Shown here piece after piece: positions 9,672 through 19,600 of a DNA stretch of 21,489 nt. The stretch lies in the NCBI GenBank assembly GCA_008931825.1, contig QXVZ01012107.1:1-21489 (forward strand). The letters run 5' to 3'. The first letter of the stretch is position 1; the number at the start of each line of letters is the position of its first letter. The DNA is from Phallusia fumigata (taxonomy: Eukaryota > Chordata > Ascidiacea > Phlebobranchia > Ascidiidae). The position numbers and the translations under genes were made by a program. Below the pieces are notes generated by a model. That model was given only the letters and a program-made list of their open reading frames with translations. It was not told the DNA's origin and did no database searches.

Positions 9672-10015
9672 AACATATAAAGCCACTCCAACGTAAACCT
9701 CGAGATTCCACTGCAAATTTAACGAAAAGTAAAAACGATCAACACAACTGTAACTACAAACTCAACAGCACTTATGCACTACTAAAGAGTGCAACTATTT
9801 AAAAGACTTACCATCCCACGGATATCTTTCCATTGGTGACGTTTTATAATGAGATGGTTGCAACCGCAATATGTGGGCAGATAAGATACTTAGCAACTGA
9901 CAAGTTTCGTCGGTTCGACGCAGGTGATCAATGTATACAGCAGTTGCTTTTTACTGCCAGTCAATGTGACGAGCAGATTTTCCTTTCAAAGGCCTGCGTA
10001 GTTAGATCCGAGATT
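9672..10015. repeat. Segmental duplication, copy 2 (pair of 4375-4715)
   Basis: High identity to 4375-4715. The following block, about 10040-10870, continues in homology with about 5378-6180, so the pair is interrupted only by the pseudo-CTLD piece present in copy 1. Confidence 0.8.
9710..9860 (-). promoter_or_regulatory. 5' leader of the orphan first exon with 101-bp intron
   Basis: Same donor (GGGATG/GTAAGT, exon end 9812) and acceptor (TTTGCAG/TGG, exon start 9710) as the gene I leader, with the same intron length. Conservation of both splice sites fits a leader that is still used. The 5' limit is not determined. Confidence 0.45.
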
Positions 10016-10594
10016 CTCATCTGCTTGTTGACTATTTACTGAATGCTGATTGAAAAGTGTAGGTGACAACGCTCAGAGCGGAAGACGCTAAACATAAATT
10101 GAATTATAATTAGTTTTACTATCAACTGTTGCACGCAAACCAACCATTAAGCACGCCTTCGTTTTAATACGCTAGATCGTAAAGAATTTCTTCGTTTTGT
10201 TTTCGACCAATGATTGTCTGGTCGCAATTTGTAACTGAATGCCATAAAAACATCACGCGATAACAAAATGATCAATCTATCGTGCACCCATTATGTTTTG
10301 TATGGCACAATCGTCTAAAATTTCAACTTACAGTTGAACTAGTAAGAAAATAAGCTTCAGAACACAATTAATAATAAATTTTGTAATTCGGGCATTTGAT
10401 AGACGGTATAAAATTAGATTTTCAAGTAGGCTACAATTACATTGGGGTTGAAATGGTTTAAGCCTTAGTGACGTACTGTTTGAAGTACGAAAGCGGATAC
10501 TTTAACATTTGATTGTGCCACATTTGGCGATTGCACGAACAATATTCAACACATCCGTGGACCTTTTTCTCATCTTGGAAACAATAAATTTTGT

Positions 10595-10750
10595 AAGGCT
10601 CGGTTGTTTTACCTTTTGCTAATATCTTTCGGCACAACCAGCCTCAGCTGCAACATAAGTACTCGCAAACAGGAAACTCGCTGTGAGATTTTTTCGGAAC
10701 AAGTGCTATACTTGTGCATTAGCAACCTAAAACGTAAACAGAAATACCAC
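10595..10750 (-). pseudogene. Decayed CTLD first exon, relic R2
   Basis: The minus strand reads NAQV, then a TAG where the WH tryptophan should be, HLFRKNLTA, STYVAAEAGCAERY and a second TAG. It shares both its general form and its post-Cys stop with relic R1, so the damage after the Cys predates their duplication. Confidence 0.68.
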
Positions 10751-11109
10751 TGTATGCAGATACGTACAGTGCAGTCTGTTTTGCTAAAAACCCAAAACGT
10801 ATAGCGCTTAGATAATTACATCTAACTGGAAAACAAAAACAAAGTTACAAAGATTTACTTGGAGGCTATCCAAGATTCACCATGCCAAGTCCAAATCTAC
10901 CCCACTACTTAAAATAGACCTTAAGTCATGACTTTTGTAGCCGCATTAGCTCTCATATGCTACATATTTAACCGTGTTCCCCGCTTCCCAATCGGAATAT
11001 TTAGCTCATTTAGCAAATTTGTGCATGGAAGTGTTTGTAACTTGCCAATTCGTTTTCCCAATGTTCAATTTAATTAACAAAAGTTGTTACAAAGTAGACA
11101 AGAGCTTAC

Positions 11110-11325
11110 CTATTGCGTTGCACATATAATTTGCCAATCACAATCAGACTGAGGGCGTTAATCCAATGATAACCAAACTGGTGACTAAGACTGAAAAATA
11201 TTCGCAACCACATATTTTGTGATTAAAGTTTACTTTGCATTTAGCCCATCTACTGCACCTGAACTTTGTTCAGCCAAAGAAGGCTCTCTTCTGGAGTCGA
11301 CATCGCTGACATGGAAATATCTTTG
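11110..11325 (-). pseudogene. Broken TM exon and stalk exon of a lost CTLD receptor
   Basis: 11190-11110 is a TM exon bounded by TTTTTCAG and GTAAGC, but 81 nt instead of 94: 13 nt are missing inside the helix, which shifts the frame. It still reads LVTSLVIIG and, in another frame, ALSLIVIGKLYVQ. 11325-11259 is the end of the last stalk exon (MSAMSTPEE, then AEQSS and a GTGCAG donor), internally shortened. The sequence between 10870 and 11100 matches intron DNA around the TM exon and 3' flank of genes II and III. No CTLD or tail exons of this copy are seen. Confidence 0.7.
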
Positions 11326-11847
11326 ATGTTACTTTCAAACACAACCACGCTTACTAACCGCTGAAATTCACTCAACACATCCAACTTGCTCCATTTATCA
11401 AAAAAATTATTTAGTTTCGCTTTATGAGTTACAAAATGCCTTATAGAACAAGCGATATTGTTTCTTGACTTGGCTTGCTGCAGCCATTACAAACTTCCAT
11501 CTGCAGTATCTAAACATAGCAGCGTTTCTTATATACCCACGTACATTAAAGTATTACTGACGCATATTGTGATAACTACAGCAAAAAATTGGTCGTGTCT
11601 TTTGGGTATGAATCAACTAGCGTTGTAGATTCTGTGTAAAGTACGATAAGCTACTAAAGATATTTCGTCACACAAAGCCACAAATCGCCCAGATTTAGAC
11701 GCGCTCGAGCACTGGCCGTCATCAGTAAAAGCACAAAATAAAATAAGCAAGTTCTCAAGAGATTTGCGTATATCTCAGCAACAACGAAACACAAGCCAGT
11801 CCTACGACAGCCTACGACGGGAATCTCTCATGCTCCAGAAAAAGACG
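11326..11847. other. No gene recognised
   Basis: No CTLD relic, RNA gene or coding pattern seen on either strand. Confidence 0.35.
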
Positions 11848-11950
11848 AAAAAGGGAAACAAAGCGTAGACGCGACACGTCACAAAGCGGGGACGTTGATT
11901 GCGATTGCCTGAGAGGCCTCTCGCGAAATGCACGCAGGAATTTCTGTACG
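11848..11950. repeat. Dispersed repeat, copy 2
   Basis: Second copy of the element at 20-112, same orientation, with scattered substitutions and a few extra bases in the middle. It is followed by the low-complexity tract at 11980-12062. Confidence 0.7.
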
Positions 11951-11979
11951 GTGGTCCACAAGTACAATTCAACAAAATT

Positions 11980-12062
11980 AGTTTTTGGTGCAAAAATTTT
12001 TTTTTCGGTGCAAAAATTTTTTTCAGTGCAACAATTTTTTTGCAAACAATTTTTTTGCAGTA
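11980..12062. repeat. AT-rich imperfect tandem repeat
   Basis: About four degenerate units of the form ggtgcaaaaattttttt, with later units shortened to gcaaacaattttttt. A second small repeat, gtatcaaaaatagca, follows twice at about 12060-12095. The open frames that cross this tract are by-products of the repeat. Confidence 0.7.
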
Positions 12063-12424
12063 TCAAAAATAGCATACGGCGTATCAAAAATAGCAAATTA
12101 CTACTACTTGCGCAATATAGTACGCGGAAGCTGTCAGCGTCGGCCCAAGTGATTAGGCGGTCCCCAAACCTTTTAACGTGTTGTTTATTACTAAAATACA
12201 GTGTGTACTAACCGCAAGAATCTATGAAAGCTTCAGGGCAGATCCCAGTACATATGCGCAAGCATATAATTCATATCTAGAATAAGAGGGGATTTTAAAC
12301 CAAAACTGCATTGTGGTTGAAATGTTTTCAATCTTTGCGAAATCTTTGGATACTTTAGCACTTGATTCGCGGTTGCATGAATAATGGAACTCAATAACCG
12401 TGCACCTACCGCATTAATCTACGG

Positions 12425-12565
12425 TTGTAATATCTTCAAAACTAAACAGCCTCAGCAGCCGCATATGTACCAGGAAACAGGAAACTAACTGTGAGATATT
12501 TCTAATAATGGAACAAATGTGATACTTGTGCCTAGGCAACGTAAATGTAAAGAGAAATACCATTG
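12425..12565 (-). pseudogene. Decayed CTLD first exon, relic R3
   Basis: Third and most decayed copy. The minus strand keeps AQVSHLF and a FLFPGTYAAAEA stretch, then a stop where the conserved GC should be. It lies in the same position relative to gene III as relic R1 does to gene II, so relic, 3' flank and gene were duplicated as one unit of about 3 kb. Confidence 0.58.
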
Positions 12566-13184
12566 TATTTAGTTACATATTGAGCACTTTGTTTTGACAA
12601 AAAACATTAACATATGGCCTAAATGTGTTAAAAAGCAAATTATAAAACCACCCACATCTATCCCTGCCCCCGAGAAAATAGACATAGCAGTATAGTGAAC
12701 AATCGTGAAACAGGCTTTATCTTCATGAACAAAAAACTCCACGACCCAAACAACTACTTTAATCAGCACTTCTTGTATGCGTCACAGAAATGTTTGAAAT
12801 TAATCACTTTCGACTACAGTAACATGCAAACCACTAATTGGAGGTATGGATAGTGAGCAGTTACGTTTCTACTGCATTTTATAACAAAGACATATTCCAA
12901 CTAAATCACAACAAAATAAAGAAATCAATGTGTGATTTAAACCTTCTACCAGGAACAAACTGGAAACAGCATTTGGTGCGTTGTTAGTTCATGACTGTAC
13001 GGAAATGACGTCACTGGGTTATGCAAACGTAATAGCTGAAATGCTTTGTTGTCTCAACAAATAGTGACGCTAAAACAAACACTACAGGTATAAAGTTGTA
13101 CATACTAGGATCAGCACATAGGAGTTGATTCGACGATTGAATACAATTTCAGACACATTCTGTTAAAAACTTGGCTAAAAATGA

Positions 13185-15102
13185 TTACAAAGTTGGAGAA
13201 AATTCAATGTAGGAAGCTTCGTTGTTAGCATTCCTAGTTAGATCATCCACATTCATGTTGTTATATGAGACGGCATTGTTGTTCCCTGCAGAAACTAAAA
13301 GCAATGTCACCGTTTAGCAAATCACGTATCTGTTGTAAATTTATTAAAAACAAACCTTGCACGTCTTCATAATTGTGAAATGGTGTTGGCAGCGGTACTT
13401 CGTATGCAGTTTCTCTAGCTGGTGTCGGTTCAAGCGCCGTTTCTGATTTTGTTGATAGTTTACTGTGGAAAAACAAAAAATACAAAAGAACTGTAATTTG
13501 TACGTAAATTTGTTTACTGAATTTTATGCATTCATGTGACCTTTTTTCAGCCGTCTTGGTTCTCATGTTACCTATTTTAATGTGTTTCTCTCTTTTCATA
13601 AACGGGACTTTTTTTGCGCATTTCAGCACATTATTTGTGTAAAAGAACGTGTTTTTAGCCATTTCGGTACTACACTATCCACAATAGAGTGACTAATTAA
13701 ACAAAAACGTCACAAAAAAGGATTGGCTTACTTTTTGAGTTGCATATATAACTTGCCATTCATAATCAAACATAGAACGTTGGTGAAAATTAAAAATCCA
13801 ATGATAACAAAACTGGTAACCAAAGCTGAAATGTATACAACAATTACGTTATATTTTCAATTAAACTTCACATTATATTAAACTAATCGTTTCTACCAGG
13901 ATTTTGTTCAGCTTCAGCAGATAAAGATTGTTGGAAAGATTCTGTTTCCGGAGTGGACGTATCAGATATCGGAGTATCAGAAATTTGAGATGCTATAACG
14001 TTTGATTGTACACGACTTAGTTAACTTCCCAATTAGAGGTTTTTAAAACTTTCGGTATACCATACTTATCGAGGTATTTGTATGTTAAATACCAATTTTG
14101 GCTCACAACGTTATTTTGAAACTCAACTTATTGAATATATAACCTAAAGAAGCCTGGCTTTGTAAATAATAAACGACAGGTCATTTATAATATCAAAGTG
14201 TTTAGCGCTAACGTTGTTTAACTATACGTTGTCTGAGAAAGCTTAATACAATAATACACATAACGATGTCATTTGAACATGATTTTTCTTACATGTGGCA
14301 AACGTTGATCTCGAACCAGTTGTCGTGACCGGTGATGGAGTTGAAATAATCGTTGTCATTGCAGTTCCTATAAAAACGTTGAGAGAGTAATACGTTTGCA
14401 ATTTTGTAGCTGTGAGTACACAGTGGTGTCATGCACACAGTTATTAACGTCCCTGGACGGAAAAGCAGGTGTTGCCAAGTTTCGTACCTAAAAATGTTCG
14501 TTGACAAATATATCTTGAATGAGAGGAGCAGGGAACATCATACCACTTGTACGATGGATCAAATTCATGTATCCAACCCATTATCGTACAATTTTCATTT
14601 TCATTATTGTTGTTAGGTTCTCCACCATTCCACTGTGTCACATCAACACTTGTTCCATCTGTCCACTGAAAATTGCCTGTGTTTCCGATACGGGTTGCAC
14701 CAATGTATAGGGAGAATGGGTATTCTGCAAATAACTGATAGTCAAGGTTTTCGTGTGAATATCTTGTCCATAATCGCTACATTAACTGAAATGAATTGAA
14801 TACAATTAAAGAATTATTTCCATCTATTTGTTTGATTACAAACTTAGAAATCTTGTCGTAATTTTGTTTGTTTTAGTATCACCTGTAAAATTTCCAATAT
14901 ATTGAACCAAAGAGTTTTGTATTTCAGTTGTTTTAACATTTGCTACTGTTGCACTTTTTGCAGCACATCCAGCTTCAGCTTCAGCGTATGAATTGACATA
15001 TGGCGAGTAAACAATGAGATATTGATACCCTTGAAATGTATGCCAGGTTTCAGCCGCAGCAAGTTGCAGCATAAGCAAAACCTTCATCAGATAAATACTC
15101 AT
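13185..15102 (-). CDS. Gene III: single-CTLD type I membrane receptor with shortened stalk
   Basis: Six exons: 15102-14883, 14724-14488, 13992-13897, 13825-13732, 13462-13356 and 13294-13185; 864 nt, 287 aa. Signal peptide MSIYLMKVLLMLQLAAA, then the CTLD (18-152) with WHTFQGYQY, EAEAGC, an NFT sequon, LYIGATRIG, FQWTDGT, EPNNNNENENC, KWYDVPC and YICQR. EPN is kept, but WND reads WYD, removing a Ca2+-ligand Asn. The first stalk exon of genes I and II is deleted; only its last bases survive near 14145-14165. Splicing exon 2 to 13992 keeps phase 1, so the stalk is about 45 residues shorter. The TM helix is SFVIIGFLIFTNVLCLIM with NGK after it. The tail has Y236 in AYEVPLP, Y247 in HNYEDV, Y262 in SYNNM and Y280 in SYIEF. 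YNNM is absent from gene II, which has LCTNM. Confidence 0.85.
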
Positions 15103-15129
15103 ATTTCCAATTTTTCTAAATATTCTACC

Positions 15130-15541
15130 AAGAATGTTCCAGCGTCACCACATTCTGCAAACTACCTTGTGACTTGCTCTGCTCTTTAAATAAACTAGGT
15201 ACTTGCAGAATCCTACATTATCCATTAGTGACGCCTAAATCTATCATGTTTGCACAATAAAGATGTGGGCATACGAAGTCTAAAAACATCTGACTATACT
15301 GCGTCTGTTTGACGTCAATCTTCGTGCCCACGTTTGCTGCACTACCTGTCATAGATGACGTTGTTCTACTTGTGGTGAAATTCGAGTTCTTACAGGGTTA
15401 CGACATTTTACCTTGCGTCATTGTGCCAAAATGTTTCTGAACTACGATTTAAAGACAAAGACATTTCACGTGAGTACATAACGATATTCAGATGAACTTA
15501 AACGTTAAAAGTGTTTACAAACAAGTGGAACGACAAATATA
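15130..15541 (-). promoter_or_regulatory. Upstream region of gene III, conserved with gene II
   Basis: Aligned with 8785-9192. It keeps TGACGTCA (15310-15317), about 208 nt before the start, and CACGTG (15467-15472). A TATA-like TTTATTTAAAG on the minus strand near 15185-15197 is present here, but the gene II copy differs at that place. Confidence 0.5.
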
Positions 15542-16107
15542 TTAAAGAAACATGGAATTTCCACCGTGTTTTTAAGTCAATTCGCATTTTATATAAGTCC
15601 GAAAATTAAGTGCTTATGTGTGTATTAACAAGGTATTCGTGATTGTTAAAGAATCGAGAAAACTTTGCTTATGATCGAAAACATAAAATTGCAAACTAGG
15701 CCTCCAATAACTACAATGTAAGTTAAGTTGCCATAACAAGGTTTGGTGTTTGTGGTTTGTGGTATCACTGATTCACATGTTGCAACAAGTACCAAAAAGA
15801 GACTACATTAAAAAGTAAAAACATCTTTCAGTTGTTTACACAAAGACGGCGAGAGCATGGAACAAACACAAAATCATCTTAATACGCGCAGGTAAATATA
15901 TATAACAGGTCAGAAAATAGAACCCTGGTCAGAATACTTCCATTCATAATTTGATTCGTCCAGTCAAACAATTCGAAGGAAGAAACTATCAGGTGGACGA
16001 TGGTTCTGTACTGTGATTCTTGAGCACACTTGGTCGCGTAGTTGATTTATCTTCTTATTTGCGCTTGCTAAACGTGTCAATAGCCGCAACCTATTTTCGT
16101 CTAAATA
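15542..16107. other. Intergenic space between the divergent genes III and IV
   Basis: No CTLD relic is seen. A minus-strand frame of 64 codons (16158-15964) has a charged, heptad-like middle (ENRLRLLTRLASANKKINQL) but no recognisable family and no neighbouring exon. I do not call it a gene. Confidence 0.3.
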
Positions 16108-16524
16108 TTGACACTTTTTAAAACTGAAACGCGCACCTGTGTATATCTTTCTCGACATGTTGCAGTGACGCCTTTAATTCGTGTACCAAGCAAACACAAT
16201 AGGAATGCAAGCACACAAAATATGAAGGAAGTGCAAACAGTTCGAAGAAAACTTACTCTGGAGCTGAAAAATCGAATCGTAGCGACAGTTTTATGGGGCT
16301 TCCCGGATCAAAGTCCATTGGTCAGCGTTGTAAGTGATATGAGAGATGTTTGGCCTCAAACAGTTTTCTTTGCCAACGTTAAAAGCAACAAGGATGCGAG
16401 GTTGTCATTTTTTCTGGGGGAATGGGTCCTATTTAAACAGGAGCGCAGTCTCACGATATTTAGACACACAGTTAAACCGACATTTGTTGGTCGACAGTTG
16501 GTGACACTATTTAACTCTAAAAAA
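16108..16524 (+). CDS. Unrecognised open frame ending at a strong splice donor
   Basis: A frame of about 139 codons from ATG 16108 to a consensus donor, AAAAAA/GTAAGT (16525-16530), in phase 0. The full frame runs on to a stop at 16554. It has a basic N-terminal part and a region including WVLFKQERSLTIFRHTVKP. I see no signal peptide, TM helix or known domain. It lies just before gene IV on the same strand, but phase 0 does not fit the phase 1 junctions of gene IV. It could be an exon of another gene, a non-coding 5' exon, or chance. Confidence 0.2.
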
Positions 16525-16636
16525 GTAAGTTATATGCCGCTCATAATGAATTAGTGTTTAACACGCGAGTTTTTACGCTTACTGTATTCTGCCTTCGTAG
16601 TATTTTAGTATTTGTACAAAAAGACACAGTGTCGAT

Positions 16637-19600
16637 ATGAATAGTCGGTGCTTGATAATTGTTGGAATATGTCAAGTTTTTGGGGAGCAAACTTTGTCCA
16701 CTGGGTGTCAGAGCAACACTGCAACTCAAGATAATGCACGTAAGTATTGAAAATTATTCGAAAGCTGCTTGAGAAATTTATGACAATTTAGTGTTGACTA
16801 ACACTTCGCGCGTTTCTTGTTGACTTGACGAATAGGTAAGTCAATACTTTAAAAGAACGTTGAAAGGAAGAAACTTTTAAACTTTAGACTGGTTTTCAAT
16901 TAACAAAATGGGATCCAAATCAGTAAGCAAACATTGCTGGGTTTTCTTTACTATTTGTTTTTGGACAAGCTCTTGTTATGTGACATGTTAATTGCAGCGG
17001 TTTTAAACATCTACTTTTTATCCCTAGAATACGAGTATATTATTGTTGACGACAACGTTCCGTATTCTGAAGCTGAAGCCGGATGTGCAGCAATGGGTGC
17101 AACGGTGGCAAACGTTAAAACCGAAGAAATCCAAAATTACTTGACAGACCTTATTACAAGTGAAGGTAGGATAACTAAATTATGGCCAAACACCCGACAA
17201 ATGCATTTCTTTGTAGTAGGCGGGAGGCGCTCTTATATTGGCGCAACTAGAATCGGAGACACAGACCAATTCCAGTGGACAGACGGCACATGTGTGGAAG
17301 ATGGATTTTGGGCCGATCCAGAACCGAATGATACGGGGGGAGATGAAGACTGTGTACTTATGGAATGGTCCTCGCCGCCCAATAGTTGGAATGATATTGC
17401 CTGCAACCATCCTGCGCCTTACATTTGTCAACGAAGCTTATCATGTACGGAAATACAACATTAAGACTACAGTCTAATCGTTTACAATTGATAATATCAT
17501 GCAACTAAGTTCCAGATATCATAGGACTATAACAAGAAATTGTCTTACCATGCTGGTATGTTTTATGGAAAAGTGTTTATTTTCATCTAGATATCCCAGT
17601 TACAACCCCCCAGATAACAACACAATCAGCCCTGTGTCAAGCTAATACAGTAGCATCAGATGAACTAGGTGAACAGTTTTAAGAAATGTTTATTCTAAAA
17701 AATTATCTGTGTCAACTTTACCCAATCAGCGTTTTATTAAGTGACATAAGTGCACTAATACACTTTGAGTATCTTTTAAAAATATGTCAGCCCGTTTTCT
17801 TGAAAAATTTTAAGTTTTTGTTTTGTTACCAGAATACGAGTATGTCATTGTATATGAGCAAGCTACTTCTTATTCTGAAGCGGAAGCGGGATGTGCCACA
17901 ATGGGTGGAACATTGGCTCAGATTAAAACAGCTCAAATACAAGAATACATCGTCGATTTGATTACAGGTTCAGATGGTACGGGGCGTTTTTACAACTTTA
18001 ATTTGAAACCGAAATTATTTTTATCACTTGTAATTTGAAGCCATAACATTTTGATGACATTGATCATGTAGTAGGGGCAACCGCTTTGCATTTTAGCTTT
18101 ACACTTGTTGAATTCGTTCACCTGACAAGCTAAACAAAACTACAGCAACTAAAAGCAAATTTATTACAAGCATTTAAACCAGTCAGGCATTTAGAAAATT
18201 ATGAAATAGCCTAAATAGCTTTGGACGGCAAAACTAGGTAACGTCGTTGCGTAAATACAAAAGGAATAATAGTTTTTCCGAACCTTTCGGATCTATTTTC
18301 GTCTGATCTTTACGTCATATGATTGCTTACGCACGATCATTGCAGATAGGTTCGACATAAACTTCTTCTATATTGGTGCTACGCAAATCAAAGGCACTGA
18401 TCAATTCAAGTGGGCAGATGGAACATGTGTTGAATATAGCAACTGGGGTAGTGGAGAGCCGAGTGACACCATTGCCGATGAAGACTGTGTATTAATTGAA
18501 AATTGGTCACCATACCAATGGAGCGACCACATCTGCACATTTTATGCGAGTTATATTTGCCAACGAAATGCATCAGGTATGGATATCGGTTTACAATTTT
18601 ACGTCATTTGTGGCTTCTGGGTCAAAGCCCGCAGAGAAAATCAACAAATTACAAATTCAGCTTCAAAAGCTTCGTTTTTCGCTGACACATTTAAGTTAAA
18701 TGTAACACGTTTTAACAAGCACCAAACCTACAAAAATAACATAATAATATGAAACGTTTCAAAAATTTGACTGTCTAATTTTGTAGATGCAAGCACAACG
18801 ACAAACAAACCCAACATACCAACGGTACCAACCTACGACTTTACCACGCAAGCTGATTCAGGTAACCTCAGTTTAAAGATATACATTGTTGTCCACAGTT
18901 TTCTAGAAACGGCATCGCTTAAAGATGTATACCGTACATTATGTTAAAATTTGAATTGTTTTGTTAAGACAACCCAGATCCAAAGATCAATTTATAGAAC
19001 GAATCAGATTTGTTTTAGGGCAACCACGCAAAGTTAGTTCTGAAGTCCTAAAAACTTAAAACTGACCTGTTAAAGCGTTACTTTGCAAATCTCATTTTTA
19101 ACGATCGACATTTTATGACATATACTGTGCACAAATAATGTGATAATAATGTGCAAAAATCAGGTAAGGTATAAAATAAAAAAATTGTATTTTAAAATTT
19201 TAGATTTACAAAGCGACATTCCTGTGTGTGGAGGCAATTCCCCAACAGAAAACAATTCAGGTTAATAAATTTGTAAACTGTTTCTTTAGTACAGCGTCTC
19301 CTTTTCCTTTTATCATTAGAAGGTAGATTAACACCAAATAAATCAACTGCCACTTTTTGAGCCGTGATGTTACTAAAATTTCAACAAATTTAATTTTGCT
19401 GTATTTTTAGTTGTATTAATATGCTTGGCTGTTGTTATTGCGTTACTGCTGATCACCAACCTCATCAGTGTGATTGTGATCGCGAAAATGTACAGGGATC
19501 AGAGGTAGGTGCCCTTACGCATTTATCTTTTTAGCCACTTTTTTACAAATCATTTGCTTTACAGTCATTCGCACTGCGATGTCCCTAATCACTCCAAACC

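Noticed and set aside
12150..12185. Possible hAT-type transposon end (ggtccccaaacctttta)
   Set aside because: Only a short resemblance; no matching inverted end or 8-bp target duplication was found nearby.
11812..12211. Overlapping frames rich in Phe and Cys on both strands
   Set aside because: They come from the tandem repeat with runs of T; codon content follows the repeat unit.
14145..14165. A usable remnant of the first stalk exon in gene III
   Set aside because: Its acceptor and most of the body are gone, and the remaining bases read a stop in the needed phase.
17180..17431. Minus-strand frame across gene IV CTLD1
   Set aside because: Antisense to a well-supported CTLD exon; no family features.
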